The notes beneath the pieces are model-generated. The model did not search any database. It was not told where the DNA came from and saw only the letters and a list, made by a program, of their open reading frames with translations. Shown piece after piece: positions 44,991 through 52,243 of a stretch of 64,000 nucleotides of DNA. The first letter of the stretch is position 1. Every line of letters begins with the position of its first letter. A program made the position numbers and the translations under genes. Source of the stretch: Duganella sp. OV510 (GTDB lineage: Bacteria > Pseudomonadota > Gammaproteobacteria > Burkholderiales > Burkholderiaceae_D); the NCBI RefSeq assembly GCF_900100205.1, contig NZ_FNEQ01000002.1:310001-374000 (forward strand). Direction: 5' to 3'.

Positions 44991-45886
44991 GGTCTATCCT
45001 TGAGGAATTGGGAAACAGCGGTGCAATACACCTGATGTGGGTCGAGCACCGCGCACTTCAAGCCGAAATGTTGGGCGGCGATCTCATAACGCGCCGCCAG
45101 CGCCGGCGAACCGATGACGGTGATGCCCTGCCCTTCGGCCGCGCGCGCTGCGGCGGCAAATTCGGCGCCGATCAGCAGGCCGCTGATGGTGGCGGCCGCC
45201 TGCCCGGCTGGCGCCGAGCGCGACACCACACCGGCGCGCACGCGGAACAGCGAATTCGATAGCGGCTCATTGCGCGCCGCCTGGGCCAGGCCGGTGGCAA
45301 AGCCGGCAGCGTCGGCGGCGTCGCCGGTCAGCATCGCCGACAGCGTGCCGCCCTTCGACAGCATGGCGAACAGTTCGCCGGTCATATAGGTGGCAATCGA
45401 CTGGATCACGCCGTCGCGCAGCAGCACCCACTTGCTGTGGGTGCCTGGCAGCACAATCCAGCCATCGCGATGGCCAAGCGCGACCGCGCCCAGAAGCTGG
45501 GTTTCCTCGCCGCGCATGACGTCGGCGGAAGTACCGTTGCGGTAGACATAGCCGGGCACGATGGTGGCGCGACCGGCCCAGGCTGGATCGGTGACGGCCG
45601 CCAGGTGGCGCGGCAGTTCTTCCAGCGGCACTGAGGCGTCGAGGTAGTCGACCTCCTGCCAGCCGGAGGCGCTGCCGACCATGCCGGACATGATCACAGG
45701 CACGTCGGCCGGCAGCTTCATCGCCGCCAGCAGGCCGGCCAGCGAGGCGCCGAACTGCTCGCGGCCGCCGACCGCCAGCATGCCCTGGCCATCGTCATGC
45801 TCGGCCAGACAGGCGCCGGATTGATCTATCAGATAGGCGCGTCGGTTGCTGGTGCCCCAATCTATCCCCAAAATATGCTTGTTCAC
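44987..45886 (-). CDS. dgoK: 2-dehydro-3-deoxygalactonokinase
   Basis: ATP-dependent kinase that phosphorylates 2-dehydro-3-deoxy-D-galactonate at C6. 299 residues from a GTG at 45886 with AAAGGA seven bases upstream; E. coli DgoK is 292. The N-terminus ILGIDWGTSNRRAYL matches family position, whereas the open frame to 45937 needs a TTG. Other marks: MSGMVGSASGWQEVDYLD, LPGTHSKWV (phosphate/Asp loop) and the C-terminal VIGSPALAARYE. First gene of dgoK-dgoA-lactonase, with a LysR-type box about 80 bases upstream. Confidence 0.9.
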   Translation of the reverse strand: MNKHILGIDWGTSNRRAYLIDQSGACLAEHDDGQGMLAVGGREQFGASLAGLLAAMKLPADVPVIMSGMVGSASGWQEVDYLDASVPLEELPRHLAAVTDPAWAGRATIVPGYVYRNGTSADVMRGEETQLLGAVALGHRDGWIVLPGTHSKWVLLRDGVIQSIATYMTGELFAMLSKGGTLSAMLTGDAADAAGFATGLAQAARNEPLSNSLFRVRAGVVSRSAPAGQAAATISGLLIGAEFAAAARAAEGQGITVIGSPALAARYEIAAQHFGLKCAVLDPHQVYCTAVSQFLKDRP

Positions 45887-45964
45887 AGGCGTGTCCTTTA
45901 CTCGTGCTGCGTCGATGGTACGGAAAAGCGCCCTCAACAGCCAATGAATTATCTCAACGGAGTA

Positions 45965-45979
45965 ATACCAAAATAGTAT
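45965..45979. promoter_or_regulatory. LysR-type box ATAC-N7-GTAT upstream of dgoK
   Basis: ATAC (45965-45968) and GTAT (45976-45979), T-N11-A spacing. On the dgoK strand it reads ATACTATTTTGGTAT and is centred about 86 bases before the GTG. It has the same half-sites and the same TTGGTAT right arm as the site before the TonB receptor. Confidence 0.6.
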
Positions 45980-46023
45980 AGGATAGCCACGTTTTCATGC
46001 CAAACAAACAAGTGAAAAGGCGT

Positions 46024-46047
46024 AAAAAAGGGGCTAAAGTTGCCCCT
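46024..46047 (-). terminator. Minus-strand terminator between dgoK promoter and the orphan membrane gene
   Basis: On the minus strand AGGGGC (46047-46042) pairs with GCCCCT (46034-46029) with a 7-base loop, followed by six U (46029-46024). It would stop minus-strand transcripts that pass antisense through 46067-46681 before they enter the dgoK promoter. Confidence 0.6.
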
Positions 46048-46066
46048 GTGATGCCTTTAGTTTAGT

Positions 46067-46681
46067 ATGGCCGACAATAAAATAGTCTCAGCTATCCACC
46101 TCATGGAATTAAGCAAGCAGTCCTCCCGCAAACTGGTTATCGCCGGCGTGGCAACGACAGTCGTCGCGCTGGGTTTGGCCGCCTGGTTCAGCCGCGCCCC
46201 ATCGGTCGAAACCCAGGTCACGGTCAAGGCGCCGGTGACGCCGCCGGCCAGCGCCAGCAGTTCGGCCTCGGTGAAGAAGCCGGCGCCGGCCGCCGTGCCA
46301 CAGCGTCAGCCGGAGATCAAGGACCCGCCGCCGCCAACTGAACCACCAGCCATCCGCACCAAGGAGCAAGGCGCCGCCGCGCTGATGGCGCTGCCTGAGC
46401 TGCAAACCTGGTCGGCCGCCATCGAAAAGAACTCCGGCGGCAAAGCCCACGGCGGCCTGCTGGAATACGATCCGACGCCGCGCAAGCTGAATGGCAAAAG
46501 TTACTGGCAGTTCAGCTTCGTCGAAAACAGCACCGAAGCGGCGCTGCGCTGGGAAAGCTTCCTGGTCTCGTCCAGCGACGAGGAAATCCTGGTGGAAGAC
46601 GCCAGCAGCGACGAGGCCATCAGCCTGGGCCGCTGGCGCCGCGAGAAGCATCCCGGCAAGCGCACTGCGGTCGACAACTAA
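46067..46681 (+). CDS. Hypothetical single-pass membrane protein with Pro-rich stalk
   Basis: 204 residues, no recognised family. Layout: short cytoplasmic N-terminus, one membrane helix (about 23-41, KLVIAGVATTVVALGLAAWF), a low-complexity Ala/Pro/Ser/Val stalk with PPPPTEPP (about 55-95), and a compact C-terminal domain (about 100-195) with LPELQTWSAAIEKNSGGKAHG, YWQFSFVENSTEAALRWESFLV and ILVEDASSDEAISLGRWR. This looks like a periplasmic sensing or binding domain on a stalk. No strong ribosome-binding site is seen; a second Met 36 bases in is an alternative start. It is convergent with the MFS gene by four bases. Confidence 0.75.
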   Translation: MADNKIVSAIHLMELSKQSSRKLVIAGVATTVVALGLAAWFSRAPSVETQVTVKAPVTPPASASSSASVKKPAPAAVPQRQPEIKDPPPPTEPPAIRTKEQGAAALMALPELQTWSAAIEKNSGGKAHGGLLEYDPTPRKLNGKSYWQFSFVENSTEAALRWESFLVSSSDEEILVEDASSDEAISLGRWRREKHPGKRTAVDN

Positions 46682-47916
46682 GCCGCCTTCACCACCGGCG
46701 CCGCCGCTACTGGCGCGGCGCCGCGTACCCGCCCTACCCACCACACCGTCATGACGGCCATCCCGGCCGCGATCCAGCCATTCAGCCCGTAGCCGGCGAT
46801 ATGGCCGGAGGCTTCCGTGTGCAAGGTTAGTCCGCCCAGCAAGGCTCCGACGCCAGTGCCCACCTGCTGGATGGCGGCGTTAGCGCTGAGGAAGGCGCCG
46901 CGCCGGCCCGGTTCCGGCACTGTGGTCATCAGCGCCTGCATCGGAATATTGCGGCCCGAGGCTAGCACCATGAAGAACGGGAAGAACAGCATCACGCCTG
47001 CCAGCGGCATCACCGGCATGTGGGTGATGAACAGCACCGGCAGGATAAACAGCAGCGAGACGATGCGGTATACCTTCTGCGCGCCATAGCGGTCCGACCA
47101 TTTGCCGATCATGCGCGCGGTGAAGAAGGTCGCCAGGCCGCCGGCCAGGTAGACATAGGTGATCTCGGCCGGCTGCAGGCCGACGTTATTCACCAGCACC
47201 GGCGAAATGAAGGGAATCACCATCATGCCGGTCATCATGTTGACCACCGATAGGAAGAAGGCTTTCAGGTGCATCGGCTGCTTGTACAGCGCGATCAGGC
47301 CGGGCAGCGCCTGCGACAGCGGCGTGTGGTTCGGCAGGTGACTGTCCAGCGCGGGCAGCACGCGCGCCGCCAACAGCAGGATAGGCAGCGAGCACAGCAC
47401 CAGGATATAGAACGGCGACGCCCAGCCGTAATGCGCAGCCAGCATCACGCCGGTCGGCACGCCAGCCACCGACGCCAGGCTGAACGAGGTCATCACAATG
47501 CCGGTGGCGGCGCCACGGCGGTTGGCCGGAATCAGGTCGCCAATGATGGCCATGACGATGGCGCCGAGGATGCCGCCGGACAATCCGGCAAAGGCGCGCG
47601 ACAGCACCAGCACATGGAAGTTCGGCGCGGCGGCGCAGGCCAGGTTGGACAGCGTGAACAACGCAAACACCGTCAGCAGCAGCTTGCGGCGGTCGAAGCG
47701 GTCGATATACATGGCGGCGGCCAGGCCGGACAGGCCGGCGCACCAGGCATAGGCCGACACCGCACCCGACACGGCGGCCGGTTCGATGGCGAAGGCGCGC
47801 ATCAGCTGCGGCGCCAGCGGCATCATCACCATGAAATCCATGATGACGGTGAACTGCGTCAGCGCCAACAGCCACAGCACCAGGCGCTCGCGCGCCGGAG
47901 TCAGTGGCACACTCAT
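46678..47916 (-). CDS. MFS transporter, DHA1-type, in operon with PadR regulator
   Basis: 412 residues with twelve helices. LTQFTVIMDFMVMMPLAPQLMRAF and the loop AMYIDRFDRRKLLLTVFALF, then SRAFAGLSGGILGAIVMAIIGDLIP, are drug:proton antiporter-1 features; an Ala/Val-rich tail follows. Its ATG overlaps the stop of the PadR gene by four bases, so it is translated with it. Because that regulator has a metal-binding His-rich arm, metal, metal-chelate or siderophore export is a reasonable guess besides drug export. Substrate unproven. Confidence 0.85.
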   Translation of the reverse strand: MSVPLTPARERLVLWLLALTQFTVIMDFMVMMPLAPQLMRAFAIEPAAVSGAVSAYAWCAGLSGLAAAMYIDRFDRRKLLLTVFALFTLSNLACAAAPNFHVLVLSRAFAGLSGGILGAIVMAIIGDLIPANRRGAATGIVMTSFSLASVAGVPTGVMLAAHYGWASPFYILVLCSLPILLLAARVLPALDSHLPNHTPLSQALPGLIALYKQPMHLKAFFLSVVNMMTGMMVIPFISPVLVNNVGLQPAEITYVYLAGGLATFFTARMIGKWSDRYGAQKVYRIVSLLFILPVLFITHMPVMPLAGVMLFFPFFMVLASGRNIPMQALMTTVPEPGRRGAFLSANAAIQQVGTGVGALLGGLTLHTEASGHIAGYGLNGWIAAGMAVMTVWWVGRVRGAAPVAAAPVVKAA

Positions 47917-48440
47917 AAGGCGTTGATCTCCTCGACCGCCTTGCGCAGAATGGCGCGGATCTGCTCGATGCGTTCCGGATGGTGATTGCTGGCGCGCGCC
48001 TGCTCGATGGCTGCATGCTTCAGATCATGCATGGCGCTGCGCAGGCCTTCGCGGTGCTCGTCGGGATCGGCCAGGCGGGCCAGGATGGCATCGACAAACT
48101 GACGGTTCTCGGCCAGGAAAGCCTCGCCTTCCGGCGTGATGGTGTGCAGCTTCTTGTTGCCGTCCGGCGTAGCGACCACGTGGCCCATGTCCAGCAGCAT
48201 GGACAGCAGCGGATAAATGGCGCCCGGGCTAGGCGTATAGCCGCCACCGGAACGCTGCTCCAGCTCCTTGATGATCTCGTAGCCATGACGCGGCTTCTCG
48301 GCAATCAGTTGCAGCACGACATAGCGCATGGCGCCAGCGTCGAACATTTTCGGGCCGCGACCGCGCGGACCGTGGCCGCCCGGATGAGGATGATGCCCAT
48401 GTGGGCCATGCGGGTGATGATGATGGTGACGATGGAACAT
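47913..48440 (-). CDS. PadR-family regulator with His-rich N-terminal arm
   Basis: 175 residues. The first 23 contain 12 His (HRHHHHHPHGPHGHHPHPGG), followed by Gly/Arg and a PadR winged helix (YVVLQLIAEKPRHGYEIIKELEQRS, YTPSPGAIYPLLSML) and a C-terminal helical dimerisation region. This layout is that of YqjI of E. coli, a nickel/iron-responsive PadR repressor. A perfect 10-base inverted repeat lies directly upstream of the ribosome-binding site AAGGAG, suggesting autoregulation. It leads the MFS gene and is divergent from a siderophore receptor. Confidence 0.88.
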   Translation of the reverse strand: MFHRHHHHHPHGPHGHHPHPGGHGPRGRGPKMFDAGAMRYVVLQLIAEKPRHGYEIIKELEQRSGGGYTPSPGAIYPLLSMLLDMGHVVATPDGNKKLHTITPEGEAFLAENRQFVDAILARLADPDEHREGLRSAMHDLKHAAIEQARASNHHPERIEQIRAILRKAVEEINAL

Positions 48441-48451
48441 GTAAAACTCCT

Positions 48452-48482
48452 TAAGATATAACTTGTTTAGATATATCTTAAC
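48452..48482. promoter_or_regulatory. Perfect inverted repeat, candidate PadR operator
   Basis: TTAAGATATA (48452-48461) and TATATCTTAA (48473-48482) with an 11-base spacer. It sits just upstream of the PadR gene and 103 bases from the TonB receptor start. AT-rich palindromes of this kind are typical PadR/YqjI operators. Confidence 0.7.
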
Positions 48483-48523
48483 TCATCTCTTGCAAATCTC
48501 AAGCATACATTTGTAACTTTTTA

Positions 48524-48545
48524 TTGCGATTGATTCTCATTTGCG
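48524..48545. promoter_or_regulatory. Putative Fur box
   Basis: On the minus strand the stretch reads as AATGAGAATCAATCGCAA, close to the Fur consensus half-sites (AATGAGAATCATTATC-like). It overlaps the receptor promoter between the -35 and -10 boxes, so iron repression of the receptor is expected. Confidence 0.6.
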
Positions 48546-48554
48546 ACTAGAATC
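48525..48554 (+). promoter_or_regulatory. Candidate promoter of the siderophore receptor
   Basis: TTGCGA (48525-48530), 18-base spacer, TAGAAT (48549-48554), 30 bases upstream of the start. The Fur-like box overlaps it. Confidence 0.5.
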
Positions 48555-48584
48555 CAATCTTTACGTTTTGCAATCGAGGATGAA

Positions 48585-50714
48585 ATGAGTTTAAGCAGGA
48601 AGGCGGTAAGCGTTGCGGTCATGTCCGCACTGGCACTGGCGGCACATGCGGAAGATGAGCAGTTGCAGGTGGTGAAAGTAACCGGCGCCAAGGAGAATAC
48701 CAATAGCTACGTGCCACGCAGCTCGGGCGGCGCCACCAAAACCGATATGGACCTGAAGGACGTGCCGCAAACCGTCAACGTCATCCCTGCCGCAGTCATC
48801 AAGGACATGCACGCCACCTCGCTGCAAGACGTGCTGAAGACGGTGCCGGGCGTCGGCCTGTCCACCGGCGATGGCCAGCGCGACCAGGTGTTCATCCGTG
48901 GCTTCACCGCGATTGGCGACCAGTTCGTCGACGGCTTCCGCGATGACGCGCTGTACTTCCGCGACCTGTCCAACATCGAGCAACTGGAAGTGGTGAAAGG
49001 CCCGGCGGCAGTGCTGTATGGCCGCGGCTCCTCGGGCGGCCTGGTCAACCGCGTCACCAGGAAACCGGGCGCCGACATCAATGACATCAGCCTCAGCCTG
49101 AGCGACCATGCGGGCCGCCGTGGCGAAATCGACTTTGGCCGCGCCGGTGAAACCGTCTCGTGGCGTCTGACCGGTGCGCGCGAAAAAGCCGACAGCTACC
49201 GCGACCAGCAATTCCTCGACCGCAGCGCGATTGCGCCATCGCTCGCGCTGCGCATCTCGGCCGACACCAGGCTGCTGTTGCAGGCCGACTATCTGGAAGA
49301 CCGCCGCCTGACCGACTTCGGCATTCCGTCGTACAACGGCCGCCCGGTCGATGTCGACGCCGGCCAATACTACGGCGCCGCCAACGCCAGCCTGGCCGAT
49401 TACAGCCAGTCGCGCGTGACATCCTACGCCGCCACGCTGACGCATAAATTCAGCCCTGCCCTGTCGCTGCGCAACGGCTTCCGCTTCTACGACTACACGC
49501 TGGATCGCAACAACACCAACATCTCCGGCACCGTCAACGAAGTGGCCGGCACCATGTCGCTCGGCCACGCCAGGCTGGTGCGCAAGGAACATGGCTGGTC
49601 CAACCAGACCGAGCTGACGCAGAAACTGGCCACCGGCAGCGTGCAGCATGAAGTCCTGTACGGCATCGAATACGGCGAGCAAAGCAAGGACGCGTTCACC
49701 AATGCCGCCGTGGCGGTCGCGAGCAACGTCTCCATCTTCAGGCCGGTGCTGCCGGTGGTCGATCCGGCTCGCCTCGGCCCGCGCACCGACACCTACGGCA
49801 CGTACAAGACCTCGGCCGGCTATGTGCAGGATGCGCTGGTGTTCAGCGACCAATGGAAAGCCCTGCTCGGCGCCCGCTATGACCGCTTTGAACAGCAATC
49901 GCGTCTGCAAAATGCCGCCGGCGTCACCACCGCCAACCTGAGCCGCATCGACACCGCCTGGAGCCCTCGCGCCGGCCTGGTATGGCAGCCGGACCAGCAA
50001 CAATCGTATTACGCCTCGTGGAGCCGCTCATTCCAGCCGAGCGGCGAAAACTTCGCGCTGGCCGCCAACAATGCCGATCTGGCGCCGGAAATCACCCGCA
50101 ACGCCGAACTCGGCGGCAAATACGATTTGTGGGGCGGTCGCGCGAATGCGACCGTATCGCTGTACCGCCTGGAGCGCGACAACATCAAGGTGACCGATCC
50201 GCTGACCAACCGCATCGTCCCGATCGGCAAGCAGCGCTCGGATGGCCTGGAGCTGACCTTCAACGCCGACCTCGGCAACGCATGGAAGGTCATGGCCGGC
50301 TACGCCTATACCGACGCCACCATTATAGAATCGTTGGCGATCGACACCAGCGTCAACCAGGCTGGCACGACGACGGCCGCGCGCATACCGGTGCAAGGCA
50401 AACGTGCGACGCTGACCTCGCGCAACAGCGGCAATCTGTGGCTGACGAAAGAACTGGGCTATGGCTTCCGCACCGGTGGCGGCATCAACGCAGTCGGCAG
50501 CCGTTTCGCCAATCCGGGCAACACGGTGACGCTGGCGGGTTATGTGACGGCTGACGCGATGCTGGCCTACCAGGCGGCGAAGTATGAAGTGCAGCTGAAT
50601 CTGAATAACATCGGCGACACCGGCTACATCGTCTCCGGTCACGGTTCCAGCCCCAACCTGAGCCAGCCAGGCGCACCACGCAGCATCGCGCTGACGCTGC
50701 GCTACAAGCTGTAG
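48585..50714 (+). CDS. TonB-dependent siderophore receptor
   Basis: 709 residues: signal peptide (about 1-22, AAHA), TonB-box region (LQVVKVTG), plug (DLKDVPQTVNVIPAAVIKDM, VLKTVPGV, VFIRGF, QLEVVKGPAAVLYGRGSSGGLVNRVTRKPG in parts) and a barrel ending SIALTLRYKL. The plug is that of siderophore receptors (TIGR01783), closest in feel to catecholate or hydroxamate receptors such as Fiu and FhuE. A Fur-like box in its promoter supports an iron role. Divergent from the PadR gene; no transport ABC genes are adjacent, so uptake past the outer membrane is encoded elsewhere. Confidence 0.92.
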   Translation: MSLSRKAVSVAVMSALALAAHAEDEQLQVVKVTGAKENTNSYVPRSSGGATKTDMDLKDVPQTVNVIPAAVIKDMHATSLQDVLKTVPGVGLSTGDGQRDQVFIRGFTAIGDQFVDGFRDDALYFRDLSNIEQLEVVKGPAAVLYGRGSSGGLVNRVTRKPGADINDISLSLSDHAGRRGEIDFGRAGETVSWRLTGAREKADSYRDQQFLDRSAIAPSLALRISADTRLLLQADYLEDRRLTDFGIPSYNGRPVDVDAGQYYGAANASLADYSQSRVTSYAATLTHKFSPALSLRNGFRFYDYTLDRNNTNISGTVNEVAGTMSLGHARLVRKEHGWSNQTELTQKLATGSVQHEVLYGIEYGEQSKDAFTNAAVAVASNVSIFRPVLPVVDPARLGPRTDTYGTYKTSAGYVQDALVFSDQWKALLGARYDRFEQQSRLQNAAGVTTANLSRIDTAWSPRAGLVWQPDQQQSYYASWSRSFQPSGENFALAANNADLAPEITRNAELGGKYDLWGGRANATVSLYRLERDNIKVTDPLTNRIVPIGKQRSDGLELTFNADLGNAWKVMAGYAYTDATIIESLAIDTSVNQAGTTTAARIPVQGKRATLTSRNSGNLWLTKELGYGFRTGGGINAVGSRFANPGNTVTLAGYVTADAMLAYQAAKYEVQLNLNNIGDTGYIVSGHGSSPNLSQPGAPRSIALTLRYKL

Positions 50715-50725
50715 GCCATTACAGC

Positions 50726-51232
50726 TTATTCCTCGCCCAGCACGCGCTGATTGCGGCTGTCGATGACAGCAAGCGTGCTGTCGGTTGCGCCGGGGCCGGG
50801 CAGCAGGCGGATGTCGCGGTACGAAAGTAGCGCGCCATCGGCCGAACGGATATCCACCGGCTGCACCGCTTGCCCGGTGCGCTTGTCGGCCAGCGTCAAT
50901 AGCGGTTTGCCATGAGCGGTGCGCCAGCGGTCGCCCCACTGCATCAAAGCCACCAGCACCGGATACAGTTCCTCTCCCTTGCGCGTGAGGCGATATCCAT
51001 TGGTGTTGACCCGGTCCGGCGCCGGAAAAGTTTCCAGTATCCCATCCGCCACCAGCTGGTTGAGCCGGTTGGTCAGGATGTTGCGTGCGATTCCCAGGCC
51101 ATGCTGAAATTCGTCAAAGCGCGTCTTGCCCATCGTGCATTCGCGCACGATTAAAAGCGTCCACGCATCACCAACCTGATCCAGCGACTTGGCGATCGAA
51201 CAGTTCATTGCATCCAGGCTTTTTCGTGTCAT
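50726..51232 (-). CDS. HxlR-family transcriptional regulator
   Basis: 168 residues. Winged helix: CSIAKSLDQVGDAWTLLIVRECTMGKTRFDEFQ, then RNILTNRLNQLVADGILE, both typical HxlR segments; a C-terminal extension of about 50 residues is longer than usual. Cys11 sits at the position where HypR and YodB-type members have a redox- or quinone-sensing cysteine, so thiol sensing is possible. A 17-base palindrome lies 21 bases upstream of its start and a second half-conserved copy follows toward the divergent MFS gene. Probable repressor of that gene and itself. Confidence 0.87.
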   Translation of the reverse strand: MTRKSLDAMNCSIAKSLDQVGDAWTLLIVRECTMGKTRFDEFQHGLGIARNILTNRLNQLVADGILETFPAPDRVNTNGYRLTRKGEELYPVLVALMQWGDRWRTAHGKPLLTLADKRTGQAVQPVDIRSADGALLSYRDIRLLPGPGATDSTLAVIDSRNQRVLGEE

Positions 51233-51252
51233 GCAAAAAGTTTAGCAAAATT

Positions 51253-51297
51253 AGTTGCGTTACGCAACTCGGTAAAATATAGTTGCGTAACGAAACC
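51253..51297. promoter_or_regulatory. HxlR operator pair between the regulator and the MFS pseudogene
   Basis: AGTTGCGTTACGCAACT (51253-51269) is palindromic around its centre. A second copy, AGTTGCGTAACGAAACC (51281-51297), keeps the left arm, 28 bases downstream. HxlR regulators often bind such tandem GC-rich repeats. Confidence 0.65.
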
Positions 51298-51312
51298 AAT
51301 TAAGGAACACCC

Positions 51313-52243
51313 ATGGACCCACGTTTAATCGTGCTGGCGGTCGGCATGTTCGCGCTCGGCACGGACAGCTATGTGATGGCAGGCGTGCTGCCACAGATTG
51401 CCGTCAACTATGGCGTCAGCATCGCCGCAGCTGGCCAGATGACCACCGTTTACTGCGCTGTCGGTGGTAATGGCCGGCTTCAGCGCCGCCACGGCGCTCG
51501 GCTCGCCGATCGGCGCCGTCGTCGGCGGCGTCGGTGACTGGCGCTGGACCATGGTGCTGGTGAGCGTGCTCGGGGGCCTGTCCGGCCTGGGGATCTGGGC
51601 CTTCCTGGCCGACATCCCGCTGCCGCCGAAAGTCACGCTGCGCCAGCGGCTGGCGCCACTGGCAGATGTGCGCGCCGGGCTGTTGCTGATGACTACGCTG
51701 ATCGCCATGGCCGGCACTTTCACCGTCTACAACTACTTCGCTGTAGCGTTCGACCGCGCCATCGCCGGCGATGCTTATGTGCTGGGCGGCCTGCTTGCGG
51801 CCTGGGGTGTGGCAGGCACGGCGGCCAATCTGTTCGCCGGCCGCCTGATTGATCGCGCCGATGCACGCAAGGTAGTGCAACGCTTATTGATCGCGCTGGT
51901 GCTGGTGGTTGGCACGCTGCCTTTCACCAGTGCGCATCTGTGGAGCGCGGCGATCGCGGTGGCGGTGTGGGGTGGCCTGGGCTGGGGTGTGCTGGTGCCG
52001 CAGCAGCACCGGCTGGTAAGTCTGGCGCCATCGATCGCGCCGGTCCTGTTGGGGCTTAACACCGCCGGCACTTATCTCGGCGTAACCACCGCCGGGGTGA
52101 TCGGCGCCGCCGGCGTGAATGCGCTGGGCGCGCACGCCCTTGGTTTCATCGGCGCCGCGCTGATCGTGGTGGCGCTGGTGTTTTCGGAACTGGCGGCACG
52201 CCGGGCGGCGGCCACCCAGCGTGATTCAACCGTCGAGGTGTGA
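51313..52243 (+). pseudogene. MFS transporter (YdhP/AraJ-like), internal deletion and frameshift
   Basis: The first 48 codons (MDPRLIVLAVGMFALGTDSYV to QMTTVYC) match the start of a DHA1 drug exporter. After about 51455 the frame is lost; continuation is in the next frame from LSVVMAGFSAATALGSPIG (about 51455) to 52243. Compared with intact family members of about 390-400 residues, roughly 85-90 residues (helices 2 to 4, with the motif A loop) are missing at the junction, in addition to the one-base frame change. The joint sits at GCGCTG, which could be the leftover of a short direct repeat. The divergent HxlR gene and its operators remain intact. It overlaps the convergent glk-rpiR gene by 18 bases. 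Confidence 0.85.

Noticed and set aside
45887-45937. Longer dgoK start at a TTG
   Set aside because: The GTG at 45886 has an AAAGGA site and matches the family N-terminus.
51313-52243. Treating the two MFS fragments as two separate genes
   Set aside because: Together they read as one family member in two frames with a gap; neither half is a complete transporter.
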